NCBI GenBank assembly: GCA_008694505.1
Contig: VZDJ01000116.1
Location: 19,147,716 to 19,211,715 of the forward strand
Reading direction: 5' to 3'
DNA from: Cyanoderma ruficeps
Taxonomy: Eukaryota > Chordata > Aves > Passeriformes > Timaliidae
Length of the DNA: 64,000 nt
Positions 15,001-28,000 of the stretch are shown here, in pieces. The position numbers were made by a program, and so were the translations under genes. Within the stretch, counting starts at the first letter, position 1, and each line of letters starts with the position of its first letter. The notes under the pieces are model-generated. The model did no database searches, was not told where the DNA came from, and saw nothing but the letters and a program-made list of their open reading frames with translations.

Positions 15001-15774
15001 CTCCTTAGCATGCAAAGGTAGGACTGAAGCCAGCCTGGTGAGCACGTCTTCTAATTGAATAAGGGTGGCATGTAACAAACCCTGCTCCTTATTGATAGGA
15101 AGAAGGTTTCAGTCTCTTTAAACTTCATTAAACTCTCTGTAGTAATTAACCACTGTGCAAAGCAGCATTCTCTGCAGTGCTGTTAGCACTGCATTGGCCA
15201 TACCTTATTGATTAATCCCGTCCTAAAGTCAGGCTGCTGGAGAGAAACACTCGGACAGAACATTCTTCTACTTTCTTGCTTGTTGTGAGGGGACCAGGTA
15301 ATTTGTTTTTAAGGAAGCAGTGTCTGGTTATTAGATTTTCTTCCAAGTTTTGCTTCTTGCCATGCCAGAAGACTGAAGCCGAGTAGTTTTTTCCCACTGC
15401 CATGAGTGACCAGGGCTGAAATGTGACAATGGCTGTTTGGGACCAGCCTAATTTAGCTTTATTGCTGCAGGAGTATTGGATAAGCAAGAGACAAGTGAAA
15501 GGAATGGGGCAAATTGGATTCTTTAGTTGGCTTTTGGCCATCCTTATATTATTTTTTTTATTGGAATCCATTTCTGTTTGAAGGGCATGAATAGTAAAAA
15601 TGAGCACCATCTAGGGAAGGAAAGAGTAATAGATGAACAGGAAGGTGTGTGATGGGGCCAAGGATATTTAGCCCAAGCATCTTGGTTTCTAGATACCTTT
15701 TCCATTGGTTTATGTTAAATTTTGCTTTTCATCCACCTTTAGCACAGCCTGTCCGTAGCCAAACATTAAAGTGA
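1..15774. other. Intronic sequence, no supported gene
   Basis: Presumed part of the large SorCS intron upstream of the 59.5-kb exon. Open frames are short and on both strands, and none resembles a known protein. Contents worth noting: a T-rich stretch at 3420-3520, an AT-rich block with repeated ATGCATAT at 9290-9480, and the pyrimidine tract at 13787. No repeat family was recognised with confidence. Confidence 0.6.
13787..13842 (+). repeat. Pyrimidine-rich tract
   Basis: A C/T-only run with a single G in its second half, followed by GTCAGG. It resembles a splice acceptor tract, but the sequence after the AG has no recognisable coding content or donor, so it is listed as low-complexity only. 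Confidence 0.65.
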
Positions 15775-16125
15775 GCACAGCGCCCTCTAATTCTGCAGAT
15801 CCACTTTTCCAGTTGTGCCCTTGAGCCTCGTTTCTTTTTGACGTGACAGTGCTCCGTTTGCTCCTGCGAGCTCTGCAGAGCTAATTTAGCTGTAGGAAGA
15901 AGATGGATTCTGCTCACCTCATCTGTCACGGGCAGCGTTTGTGTGGCTGAGCCCTCTGCTGCCGTGTGGCCGGGGAGCGCCGGTCCCGCTGGCGAGGATA
16001 CGGCGCTGGTGCCCTCTCCTGGAGGCAAAGCCGCGCTCTGCTGATCCCCGGGACAGCATCCCCTGGCTCCTCTCAGCCACTCACGGCTTGGAAACTGAGG
16101 CATCACCACCGGGGGCCCGTCAGAA
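15775..16125. promoter_or_regulatory. CpG-dense patch with CTCF-like motifs
   Basis: About 14 CpGs fall between 15961 and 16120 in otherwise CpG-poor DNA. Three motifs in the same direction resemble the reverse complement of the CTCF core (GCGCCCYCTRGTGG): AGCGCCCTCTAATTC at 15779-15793, GAGCCCTCTGCTGCC at 15949-15963 and GTGCCCTCTCCTGGAG at 16009-16024. A weaker forward-type CCACCGGGGGCCCG lies at 16106-16119. Each differs from the consensus at two or three positions. No coding exon is recognised: the open frames here overlap on both strands, as is common in GC-rich DNA. An intronic insulator or enhancer is the simplest reading. An alternative lncRNA promoter cannot be excluded. Confidence 0.4.
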
Positions 16126-18384
16126 GGATGAAGTGTGTAGTCCCATACCTTGTGACAAATACCAGATGCTTCGGAAAACTGCTTGGCGTCAGTGTGATAA
16201 CACACGCTGCAGGGAAGTTTCTTCTTTACCCTGGGTTATTTACAGGCCCAGGAGCATGATGCTTTAGGTTGTGCTGTAACCTGCCAGTGGCATTTTGGTG
16301 TGATAGTGAAGGTTTGTGTGGCTTTCTGGGGCTGTGCCAGGACATAGCCCGTGTAGGATGTGAGCTACGCTCTGTGCTCTGCTTTGGGGGTCAGGGGCAT
16401 GGGGCCTGTAGACCTGAGATGTTGTTTGCTTTTTTTGTTCTCAGCAGCCAGAAAGATGGTGGGAATTTGGCTGCCAAAAATTATCAAAGTCGAATGACAC
16501 CATTGAAAAGTGAAACTGAGGGATAGTTTCCCCATTAGGAGGATACACGGAGGAAACACAATCCGTATGTGGAAGTTGCTGCCTTAGACCCCAGGTCCGT
16601 GTTCTGGTTTTTGTGGCTCCCTTTAAAAGGCCCCTTTTGCACTGTCTGTGAAGTCTTTACAAACCCAAGGACGTTTAGCTTAAGGCAGTACAAGCTGCCA
16701 CACACTGCCTCCTTGGCAGATAAACGCAGTGCATATGTTTGTGAAGAGGGTATGGCAGCATTTCCAAGCTCCTCCTGGTGCTATAGGAGCAGCAGTGTGA
16801 CAGGCAGGTAAGGTGTTACTGAGTGCTAAGAACCAGTGGTGCTTTATGGAAAACCAACAAAAGGCAGGTTGAGGGAAACCATCAGTCACCTGGCAAGGCC
16901 TATATTCATTTAGTGTATTGGGATGCTGAATTTTTAAAACTTAAAACTCCCCAGTAATACTGAGTCTCTGTATTGCCAGCCAGCTGGCTGCAGTTGCCGT
17001 GGTACTCCCCTTATTTGCAGGAGTTTCCAGGATCTGCTGAACTTTGGAACATCAGAGGCCAAAAATGTTTTTCTAGAGTGGGCTTTGTGATAGACCTTGG
17101 ACAATTTGACTATTGCACTTCATATTCTGCAGGTCCCTTGTCAAATACTTAGTTTTGTTAAGAAATTATCTCCTTTCTCCCTTTTGTTTTAATTTTAATT
17201 CCTTATTTCTTCTAATTTTTTAAACCCCCTTTTTTCTCATCTGGAATTAGAACTTTTAATTTTAGTCAAGTCTTTGTGTGTATATTTGCAAGGACATATT
17301 TTATACATCGTGGATATTTTCTGTTTCAGAAAAAATTTTATTCTCATCCTTTTGCTTTTAGGAGTGTGTGGAAAAGAAGAGCAAGTGGAAGGGACAGGGC
17401 TTCGAGGCATATTTTGTTTTAAATCACTGATTTCTAGAGAGATTTCCCCTGTCTTAAACTATGTTGGTGGAAAGTCATAGCAATCATTTACTCTCGGAGA
17501 AGTCTGACTCTTGGGAGAAATCTCTGGAGTACATCTGAACTTCCTATATATTGAATTCTCCTTGCAGAATATCGATCCTGTTTTCTGGGTTACAAAAGAG
17601 AGATTTGGGTTTACACATTACATTGGTCCTTTATTAAATCTTCTTAGTTAGGGCTATATTTCCTTTGTTCCAGAAGAAGCTGAGGAACTTTAATTTGAGT
17701 TGTAAAGCCATGAGAGCACTCAGAGAACCAGGTTTTTCTCTCATTAAGACCTGGTTGTTGGAAGCAGAGTGTAAAAGGTGAGAAGCAAACATGGTCTGCT
17801 CTGGCAATGTGGCAAAGCAATTCCTGGAAAGGGCCACATTTGTACTGGAGCTCAGCCTCTCCCAGAGGTCTCTGAGATATCCAGCATGACTCAGATGTGC
17901 ACCTGTGGTTGAACCACTGTGATATTCAGTTTGGAAGACTTGCTTCCACAAGAAAGCTTGAGATGTAGGCACATGACTTTGAGATCTGATCCAATCCCTC
18001 CCTGTCAGGAGAGGCAATTCTGACTGTGGTGTCTCATATTGTGATGTGTGTGTGCATGGGGAGGGAAATAACTTACATTGTCATCACTGTTTCTGATGAT
18101 TTATTTGGCTATTTAGTGGTCAGTAGCCTGACTAATACAAATTTTATGGCTTGGCCAGTCCAGTGTTGCTGTCAGTGTCTGCTTTCCAGCCTCATTCCAG
18201 CATCCTCCTGGCATTATGTAATCCCCAGCACAGGTAAGGAGGTATCTTCACTGCTGTTGAATGCTTGAGAGCTGGTGTTGAATGCCTGAGCAAGCCTGTT
18301 CCCTTTTGCAAAACTAACCCCTGTCAATAATTTATAAGCACTAGGAAGATCTCATCTGGAAAATGATGTATAATTCTTGTCAGC

Positions 18385-18790
18385 CATGTTCAAGGAAGAA
18401 GAATTGAAAATGAAACAAGACAGGCAGAGATGGGCTAGTAAGATGACTGGGGAAAAGAGATCCCCTCTCATGAGTGGAGACTAAAAGCTTGTAAAACTGG
18501 TGGAAATGATGACAGAGATGGGAAGTGCCTGTTCTCTCAAAATGCGTTAAGGTCACAAATAGTAGGGAGGAAGAAGGGCTAATGAAAACAGAGGGCAGTG
18601 TTGGTTCAGGAACAATCAGCTGTTAACTCAGTGGATGAGCTGAAGGTAAAATGGAAAAGAGAGGCTTCTGTGTGGAGCAGTGAGGCTGGGTAATGGCCTT
18701 CTCAGAGATACCAGGAAGGAAATGGAGCACTTTATTAATGAGAGGTAGTTGCAGATGATACTTGGAAGGCTTTGACACACAAGAGGTCCT
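18385..18790 (+). mobile_element. Old CR1 LINE fragment (3' region)
   Basis: The order of diagnostic phrases follows the 3' part of an ancient amniote CR1: GTTCAAGGAAGAAGAATTGAAA, then GGGCTAGTAAGATGACTGGGG, then CTCTCATGAGTGGAGACTAAAAG, followed further on by the GGAATAGCCTTCC-like segment (here GGTAATGGCCTTCTCAGAG near 18690). In CR1 this region lies at the end of the element, past or at the end of the reverse-transcriptase ORF. Many substitutions and indels mean no reading frame survives. The middle (about 18530-18640) aligns poorly and the exact ends are uncertain. The phrases are quoted in pieces and were compared with a remembered consensus only. Confidence 0.6.
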
Positions 18791-20115
18791 TGCTGTTGGT
18801 GTGTTTCTAGAGAAAAGATGTGGGACACTTTGTTGCTTTCTGGGCACTTTATTTTTTTAGGATGAATTTACCTGGCAGTAGTCCCAGTCCTCCAGCATTT
18901 TTCAGTTGATCATGCTGCTGCTGTGTGTAAACAGCAGCTTCATTTCACTCTAGAACAGGTTGTATTTTAAGTTGTGGAAGGTGTAAGCGGTGCTTTTGGA
19001 TAATTCTGTATGTCAGCTTTGAAGGTAGTTTTAGGTGAACAATATTCCTGGAAACTTAAGGAAGAGGTGCTTGGTGCATCAGGAGATGGTGATGAAGATT
19101 GAAATAGCACTACTTGTGGCAGAAAACTATTTCCCCTTCAGAAGGGAATGATAATTTTAAAAACTTTCTTGGACATCCAGAAGGTGATTTGGGACACTTG
19201 CCTCTTTGGCCCATCTCTCTCTGGAAGAACCTTCAATTTGTCATTCAGTGAATAGGGCACAGTGTTTGCCCTGGCTTTGGATAGGCGTGCGGGTATCCTT
19301 TGCTGCTTTTCTTTACAAAGAGCAGGTGGAAGATGACAAATAAATGATGACATTATTATGCTTGCACTTTAATAGTTTCCAAGGAACTTGCAAGTAAGCG
19401 AAGGCAACACATGAAATATTAACAGTTTCTCTTTGCTCTTATACAAAAGGTTGAAAGCCTCCAGAACTGGAGTTCAGGGTACATGAAGCATATGGAAATA
19501 ACACCTGCAGCTTTGCCTGAAGGGCTAACACTGACCTTTTTTTTGAGTGATAATTAAGGTTTGTTTGCATTTTTTTCCCTTTTATCTCAATTCGAAAAAG
19601 GAGATCTGGTTTACACAGACAAGATTCAGTCCCTTTGTCTGTAGCAGACTTCCTTCTAGATTCCTAACCTCTCTCCTTTATGGCTGCCTTGCTTGTCTGA
19701 GGGCAAAATTAGTTTTTGAAGCAAAATATTTCCCTTGTGCATCCTTTACCCCTGCCCCAGTTTATAGAAGGACCACACATCAAAGCAGTTTTCTATAAAT
19801 GAATGGAAGAAAATATTAAAACATCTGTACTTTTACAACTGGTTATTTCCAAAAGGAAACTGACTTTCAGTTTAATGCTGCAGATCTGTGAGCAGGAGGA
19901 ATGCCCAGTTTGCTCCACAGGTGTTACATGCTCATATGCACTGTAGCCCCTGAGCTGTCAGTGGTGAGTTAAGCCAAGGAGCACTTTGTCCTGGCTTCTT
20001 CTTGCTGCTGTGTTTGCCTGGAATACAAAAAAGCCAGGCAGAATTACAGGTCTGTGATGCTACTTTCTCACCAGGTAACTAGAAGATAACTCAGGACTTT
20101 CCCAGGGAGCTGGAG

Positions 20116-20411
20116 NNNNNNNNNNNNNNNNNNNNNNNNNNNNNNNNNNNNNNNNNNNNNNNNNNNNNNNNNNNNNNNNNNNNNNNNNNNNNNNNNNNNN
20201 NNNNNNNNNNNNNNNNNNNNNNNNNNNNNNNNNNNNNNNNNNNNNNNNNNNNNNNNNNNNNNNNNNNNNNNNNNNNNNNNNNNNNNNNNNNNNNNNNNNN
20301 NNNNNNNNNNNNNNNNNNNNNNNNNNNNNNNNNNNNNNNNNNNNNNNNNNNNNNNNNNNNNNNNNNNNNNNNNNNNNNNNNNNNNNNNNNNNNNNNNNNN
20401 NNNNNNNNNNN
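20116..20411. other. Assembly gap (296 N)
   Basis: A run of unresolved bases. The right flank opens with GCCCGCCCGCC, a GC-rich motif not seen elsewhere in the window. The gap may therefore hide a GC-rich or tandemly repeated sequence that did not sequence well. Confidence 0.98.
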
Positions 20412-23400
20412 GCCCGCCCGCCTACAGAATTTTACTTGTACATGCCAGATGTACCTTATTTGTTCCTTTATATCTGAGAATTTAACATGAAATTGTTGTT
20501 TTTTTAACTAATGTCTTATCCTCCTAATAATATACCCAGGACTGATTGTGCCTTATTCACAGAGTTGAAGCTGACTGTCCAGTTCTTGGTTCCCCTGTCT
20601 CTTAGCATTAGTAATGCTCTCTAGGGGATTCACCACCCACATATCCCCATGCTTTGGTGGGTTAAAGGAGATAATTATGAAAATGCAACATTTGGAGGTG
20701 TAAGTAAGGGTTAGTCAGAATAGAATGAAGAGGAGGTGGTCAGGCAGTGAGTGCATTCAGTCAGTGCAGTACAGGAGACAAGCGGTGACACAGAAACACT
20801 CTATATCTGTGCAGCTTTGCTTTGTGTGCCTTGTGTTTCCCTGTGCTGGAGAGCAGAGCAGTGACAGTGGCCAGCGCCAGTTGGTGAGCTGCTACCGGTG
20901 GATGTGTCAAGGAAATTGTCATAGCCAGGAGTTGCAGAGGTCTGCAGATATTCCTCAGCACTTCAGATGTCAGCAGTTCTGGCATTTTGTAATCCCACCT
21001 CTTTTATTAATCTCTGCTGCAAGTGATTGATTTTTTTCTTTTTCTTGTGTGCACATGTGTCCTCTAGTAATGCTCCGTCACGCCTGCCCTGCCATCCCGA
21101 GCTGCACAGCCCTGGAGGTGACATTTGCAAAGTGTCAACAGTCCAACAGCTTGGAAAGACCAGTCTGCTCTATTGAGTGTGGGTCTCAGCCCTTAAACAT
21201 TACTGCTGGAGCTTGCCCTGGAAGCCTGGCATCAGGAGGGCTCCTTGAGCCTTGATAAAAGATAAGCCAAAAGAGAGGGATGATCTGCAGAGTATTTGTA
21301 AAGGTAGAATGTGAAGCAAAGAGAAACCAGCAGTGTTCTGAATGATATGGGTCCACAGAAGGCAGCTTCAAAATGACAATTAATTTAATTTTTTTCATTT
21401 GTATACTACAAAGGTCAAACCAGAAAGTTAAAATAATGTTTAATATATCTTTTGTTTCAAGAGGGGAGGGAAGAAGATACATTTTTATCAAAATGGAAAT
21501 GTTTTGTGGTAGCAGTTTCAGTTTTGGAAACAACTTCTTTTTCTGATAATTATTTAGAAAACAAATCCATTTAAAAAGTGAGCCGAGTATGAAGCAATTA
21601 GGAAATAATTTAGCTTGTTTTCACTTCTCATGAGCAAAAAAATTAGTAGGCTCTGACAATTTAATGGAAAATATTTTCATAGCAAAATTGAATGTTAATT
21701 TCATTAAAGTTTTTCTTTCCCCTCCTCCCTTCCCTTCTTGCCTCCCACTGAACTAAAGGAATCTGTCAGGTAGTGCTGGCAAGACCCTTCCAGCTGTGGT
21801 TGCAGTACAGGTTTTCAGGACTGTGACCCCAGTAAACTTTGCTCCCTAAAGCTTTTGAACCCACTGGAATGAAGCTGATTCTCTTCTTGGTCTTTATGCA
21901 GACTAGTTCTTCTGCAGTTCTCTTCTGCAGTTAGGATTTGTTCTGGAGCCTGGAATTTTATGTAGTTTGGAAAAGGAGTAGAAGAAGTAGTGTAGTTTAG
22001 CTGAGATGGATGTCCCCCTGCCTTGAGTTCTGGTTGGTTTCCCTAATTTCATGCAATAATGCACGAAAAAAGAAATAATTGTTATGTCTGCTGGCACCAG
22101 AGGTTGATAAAAATTTCAGTCCTATCACCATAATTTCATTCCTACAACCTGTAATTGTCCAGGTATGTGAATAATCCTCTGACAATACAGCAGTCACTTC
22201 ACCTATGCATTTTGTTCTCTGATTTGCCACGTAAAGAACAAAATACATTTGCTTATGGATTTTTCTATCAATACTGAAGGTGAGAGAAGAAAAGCTTCCT
22301 TCATAAGCATTGGATGTGAACAATATCAGGCTCAATCCACCAGAATATTTGAGAGTGCTGAAGGATGAGGAAGTGTTGTCCCAAATCCCAGCTGCCATTC
22401 TCCATGGTGACAGGCAGCAGGAGGAGCGGGTGCTGAGGAACATCCAACAAGCTGCAGTGCACGGTGCAAGAGGGAGCACAGCAATAACCACATCGATGGC
22501 AGCTTTAGCTGTGAATTCTGGGAACGAGCTGGTGAACTTTTCCCATTCACAGCTGCTGCACTGAGTTTTTCCACTTTTTTTCTTTTTTTTTNTTTGAATG
22601 ATCTTAAGAGACTCACTGAAAGGTGGGACAGGTGATAAGGAGCTGTAGGAGGAAGTGCTCCAAGGTGTGCTCAAACAGACCACAGCAGGGCCCTTGAACT
22701 CCAGCTTATCCCAGATTTGTGAGTGGTGGAGGGTGAGTGAGCTGGCTCTTGTTGCTGTACATTGATGTCCTGCCTTCCTGACAACCCTTCTTGAATTCTC
22801 ATGAAAAATCACAGAGGGATTTGCTTCCTGCCCTCCTGCTGGGTGTGGATGGAGAGGAGTGACCTGCTGCCTTCATCCCTGGTGGTCTGCAGCGTTTACT
22901 GCGTTTGTGTCACAGGCTGTGAGGCAGTGGCACACCGCTGGGTGAGGGAGCTGTCCAGCGCCTGGAAGGTGTCTGTGCATCAGGAAGCACAGGGAGTCCT
23001 TTCAATGAGCACTGCTGAGTTTTAGGGCTTTTGTATGCTGAGAATTTATAGTTGCAGGTGGTGTTCAATGCCTTGCTGTTCAGAGCTTTTATTACAGGAA
23101 GATATTAAGAGAACTGGACTCTAAGATCAGGACAGTCTGGCCTTTCCTGATAAGGGGTGCTGCTTGCACAGATTTCTGGTATGAGAACAGCTGGTCCTTC
23201 CAGGAACGGAAATCTCTTTTATGTCTGATCTTCCTGGTTGATTCAGTTTTGGTCTGTGTATAAAGGGCCAGCTAGAACCTGCTCATGGTATTGAGAGTTT
23301 TTCCACATGCTGATTACTGTGTACATTTTCTTACCACCAAAGGCAAGTACTCCAAGAAACCCCTGTGATTGCTGTATCTGTGTCTGCTGAGCTAATATTG

Positions 23401-24944
23401 AAGGTCCATCATTCCCTCCTTCCATCCTTTTTGTTTGTATCTAAATATTTTTCGGGAGGCAGAATGAATTTGTCGTTGTTATTAAGCGATGGATATAATC
23501 TTAATTCAGACTCATGCCCTGAGGTGTTTTCTTTGCATAATTGGAAGTTCTCTGAGCTGTGAATGCATGGCTGCTTCTCTTTGGATATTAGCAGGTTGTG
23601 TGGTGAAGACTGGAGGGTGGAGGAGGTTGAGCAATGAGTGAGTCTGGCTGTCTGGATGGCAGTGAGTAAATAGAATCAGAATGTCTTTATTAAGGTGAGG
23701 GCAACCTCACACTGCCATTTTTTGTAGTCTGTCATTCCAGCTGATTTAACTGCAGCATTCTTTTCTCCTCTCCATCTTTTCAAGCTTCACTTTCTGACAC
23801 TGCTGGCAGGGAAATGAGCAGTAAAAGCCCCCATGTACCCCAGCAGCATGGCCATGGTGAAACGTGACAATTTAGTCCTCTTGTGAACATTACACAAATC
23901 TGAAAGCTTCTTGATGAGGATCTGTCTGTGTGTGTTAAAGCTGGCCTAGACTGGGGCATGCTTTTGCTTGCATCCTGCTGCAGTGTGTTACTCTGAGTGT
24001 TTTTCTGGCTTTGTGGTTGCACAATCCTTTGGCTATCTCACAGTGGGCTTTTCACCCTTCCACTGTACCAGTGGGTTAAGAATGGATATCTCTGTTTTAC
24101 CAGGAAACAGGTCATTTTTAGTGACTCTTTGGGGTCAGACTGAGAGTTTGGTCTGGAACTGAAAACTGGTCTCTCTCAAAAAGAGCAGGCTTAGAGTCAT
24201 TCATTGTTTTCCTCATATTCATGTCTAAACTTGCTTGAAAATACTTTTCAATGTCTCTATTTCCCTAGTAGCACTAAAAATATTGTAGCCTGACTCCTGC
24301 CTTAAGCCTCCTATCTCTCTGCAGGTGTCCAAAACTAGCTGTTACGTGTCATAATCAGTGGGTTATAGATGACGAGAGTCTGTGACAAAAATATTTTGTG
24401 TCATACTGGTATTTGCACAGATCAGTGAAAAAATCAGAAGTGGGATGAGCTGTCAGGTCTCCTGATCTTAAAGCTATGGAAAAGAGCATCTAGGGAGCTG
24501 AGGTAGGGCAAATTTTCTTGAAACTCCCCTAGGTAAACATCTCTAGCATTCTCTTAGGTTCTTCTAAATGCGTGTGTTTTGTTGCAGGGGGGATTGTGTC
24601 AGTAATAAACCAGCTCTTTGCAGGAGGACATTTCTGTGACATTTGACTTAAGGGGTTTGCATTGACCATTTTACCTTGGTCACTGCTTTAAGCTTGAGGA
24701 AAAAACAAAGAGCATCCTCGGACTTGTCCTCTTAGCTATGTTGCAAACTGTCCTCTGCTTTTTCTGCAGCTGGAAGCAGACTTTCCCCAACAGCTATTTG
24801 CCGCTAATTAACCTGATACCAGGACAGCAGAGGGTCCCCTCATAGAGGAAAACCAGCTGATTTTGTATGACAGCTGTCTAATGTAGCCTTGAGCTGATTT
24901 TGTGCCCATGAAGAAGGTGTTTGTTAGCAAGAGTTGTTTGATTT

Positions 24945-25070
24945 CCTCGCTGCAGTGTGCAAGCACTTCACAAATGAACAGTCCTTAGGAACCTTGCACG
25001 GCAGGGCAAGTATTTCAAAGTTTACCAATATCTTGGCAAATTAAACTGGGAAAACTGTGCCAGATTGTAT
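24945..25070 (-). mobile_element. Amniote MIR-type SINE remnant
   Basis: GCAAGCACTTCACAAATGAAC near 24958, then GGCAGGGCAAGTATT near 25000 and AAACTGGGAAAACTG near 25042 follow the reverse-complement MIR order: 'agcgctttacaaatg', 'gaggtagg.aagtatt' and 'gatggggaaactg'. MIRs are tRNA-derived SINEs mobilised long before birds diverged, so this is a fossil. The tRNA-related head is not seen here. Confidence 0.62.
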
Positions 25071-28000
25071 CTCTTTTATAGTTACATGAGGGAGGGATTT
25101 GTACCCTCTTGGCTGAGCTGTGCTGGAGCTTGAGGCTGGCAGTGAGTGAGGACAGAAGGTCCTGAGTGAGGAGCACTGACTGAGCTGTGTCAGGAGCCGA
25201 CCCAGAGAACAGCAGAGGGCAACACACAGCTTCGGGAGGGAGGGGATGCTGCTTCTGCTGTGCCTGTCTTTTGGCACTGTTATTAGTTTTCCAGTGTTTT
25301 AAATTATTTACTCAACTACTTTTTTTTTCCCCCTTTACTTTTTTTTTTTTTAAGAACAAATTAATTGCTTAATTTCCCTTTGCCTAGCTCTTCTGTTGCA
25401 TTGGGGCACAGCAGGGAAGCTGGAAATGCCTGTCTATTGGCTATTCCTAGGGAATTAAGGACCTGAACAGCAGCTAATCAGTGTTTTAGCTGTAGTTTTC
25501 AATATTCTCTCAGTGTTAATGTTGATAATAGATAGTTGGCCCAATTAAAACAAAAAATTATCAAAGCATGTTTGAAGTGCCCTTAGGTAATTCTGCATGT
25601 GTTTGTTGGAGAGCAGCTAGAAAAACAAAATTTGACCTTCTGCAGAACAAAATTATGTTACAGAGAAGGATGGAGACAGTGGGAGAGTAGCAAGCAAGAG
25701 TTGATGTTAATAAGTTGTGGCAGAGATTTGGCTGTACTGGATCGTTTTACCTGTTAAATGCACTCTCCTGCTTATGGCACTGAGTAATAAATGGGTGTTA
25801 TGTTTGAGTCATATAATCTTCTATGGTAGTTCTTCAGTGATATCCAGAGGCGAAGAAGTAGATATCTTCTGACCCTGAGGGCAGTTAACTCGCACTCTGA
25901 AGCATGGGATTTGATTGCTGTTATCTTAGCTGCTGCAATTATTGACAGTAAAATTAACCAGTTATTTTTAAAGCCTAGACTTGTTCTGAATATACTGACC
26001 ATTTAATAGGGTCAGTTTTCACCCATGTGTGAGGTATGTTTGCTGCAGTTACCTGAGAAAAACTGACTGATTGCATATGACAGAAGACCATCAGATGAAA
26101 ACATTTGCCCAGAACATTTCCTTGTGCACTTAGTGTGGTGTGTGCTGTGATACTGACTTGCCTATAGGTGGTAAAGTTGCTTTGTAAAATCAAGCACTGC
26201 CAATTTAGCATAGGAGTATGGATATCAAAGTTGAGAAGTTCCTGCTTTGATTCTGTATGTTAAACTGGGTTAAGGCTAATTATTTTCTAAGATGGTGCAG
26301 AGGAACTGGTAGATTAAAACAGGAGAATGTGGTGGCAATTAGGAGAAGAAGACTTCTGTTTTGAAGTCAACAGTGACCTTGAATAGTGAAGATTTCCTCT
26401 TTTGGGTCCATCATCTAGACTGTGGTTTAGAGCATGCGTCTTTGCTGTGGTCTTAACACACAAATTCTGAAGTCCCTGAAACACCTGAAATCCTGTGTAT
26501 GAAATCCAGTATCCCTTACTGTGTGTATCTTGTGGCACTTATGTCCCATTTCTTACCCTTTAAAATTCCAAATAAAAGGACTATGTGTTACTTGGCTGGC
26601 CTTAATATCACGTCAGCAGACCTGAAATGTGCTGTGGTTGTTAGCAGAGGGTTCTTGGTACTGGTCAGGCTTCAACATGGACAATTGTTTGTGCCATATC
26701 AATCTGAAAAAGGAAACCTCATTTGGATGGCATGGTCCTCTTTGCTCAAGGTTTCAGATTGCAAAGATTTGTAAAACTGCTTCTTGCCACCTCAAGAGAA
26801 GAAGAAACAGGAGACAAAGAGATTGCTGATCTTAAAGTGGGTGGACAAGGTTAAATATAGTGTCAAATGGTCTACAGAGTGGGTCAGTTTGAGTCTGCTG
26901 AAGTTTGCTGAGGACTGTGAAGTCTGTGTTGTTGGGGTGCTTTTGGGGTGTAACACTAGCACCAGGTATCAGAATAATCTGCTTGTCTGCTCAAAATTGT
27001 TATGTATAGTAAGAGCTGCTCAGTCTGAGTGCATTATTTGGAGAGGAACTGCAATACAAGTGATAAAGAAGAGGGATCAACTTTTTATTGGGTTTCAGGA
27101 CTGGTTTCATTAAGGAGATATAAAGAAGATTATCCTCTAAAACCTGGTTTTCCCAAGACTTCCTCTGTGCCACAGAGCAAGACACAAGGCTGACATCTTC
27201 AAGGGGAAGATTTAGGTGCCTGATGCCAGCTTAACTTCAGTGGCTGCCAAGTGCTTGAACAGGGGTTGGAACTGTGTGAACCTGGTGTCTCAGGGCCCAG
27301 GAAAGTTGCTTAGTATAAAGCAGGGTGGCTTGCAAAGAAGCTGCAATTATTTGTGAAAACACGTTTGTTGAAGACAATGATTCTAGAATAAGTTTTTTGC
27401 CCTTTGCGGTGTTGCCACACTTATTTAAGATTGAGTTTCGTGCACTGGCTTTCCCTTGAAGAGTCTGGGGTCTCTCATAAGCGTCTTATAAGTTCAAAGG
27501 TTCTCAGCTTGTAAAATAGAGATTGTCTATCATTTTTCTCAGGTTCAGGATCTTCTGGGGGGCAATGTTCTTAACAGAAGACCTGACAATCCAGAAGTTT
27601 TATCTTATCTGGGTCTTGAAGTGCTATTTTTGTGTGAGTATCTTGCTCACCAAGATCCAGCCCAGAATCCGTGCTCTTGTGCTGAGTTACTTAGCTTTGA
27701 TCACACAAGGGGGGGCAATTGCTGTAAAGCACTTTCCTCCACTCCCTCTTGCAGTGTTCTGGAGCACCAAGCTGTATACTTAGTGTAGGCAAATCCAGCA
27801 CTCCGAAGAAATAAACGAAATTGGCCTAGATACTGCGAGAGTCTTTAAACTTAATATCCAAAAGGGAGTTGAAAGTCAAAGTCTCTGAAAACCTTTTGTA
27901 GCTAACTTTCTAGATCTTCTGTTCCTTAGCAAAACATGCTGCAGATTGAACTGCCAAGACCAGCAAGTATTTTTCCTTGCATTAGCTTCTCTGGGGAGAA

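Larger units (their letters stand above)
16126..24944. other. Intronic sequence, no supported gene
   Basis: Holds the CR1 fragment, the 296-N gap and a single N at 22592 in a poly-T run. An AT-rich, homeodomain-motif-rich block lies at 21540-21715. The longest frame of the window (minus strand, 21997-22812, about 271 codons, crossing the N) lies here but is not recognisable. Confidence 0.6.

Noticed and set aside
15729..16205. 158-codon minus-strand frame in the CpG-dense patch
   Set aside because: No protein resemblance. Long chance frames are expected on both strands in GC-rich DNA, and plus-strand frames overlap it. It does not resemble SorCS exon 1.
16490..16560. Possible MIR fragment (GAAACTGAGGGATAG)
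   Set aside because: Only about 12 bases fit and the neighbouring diagnostic blocks are absent.
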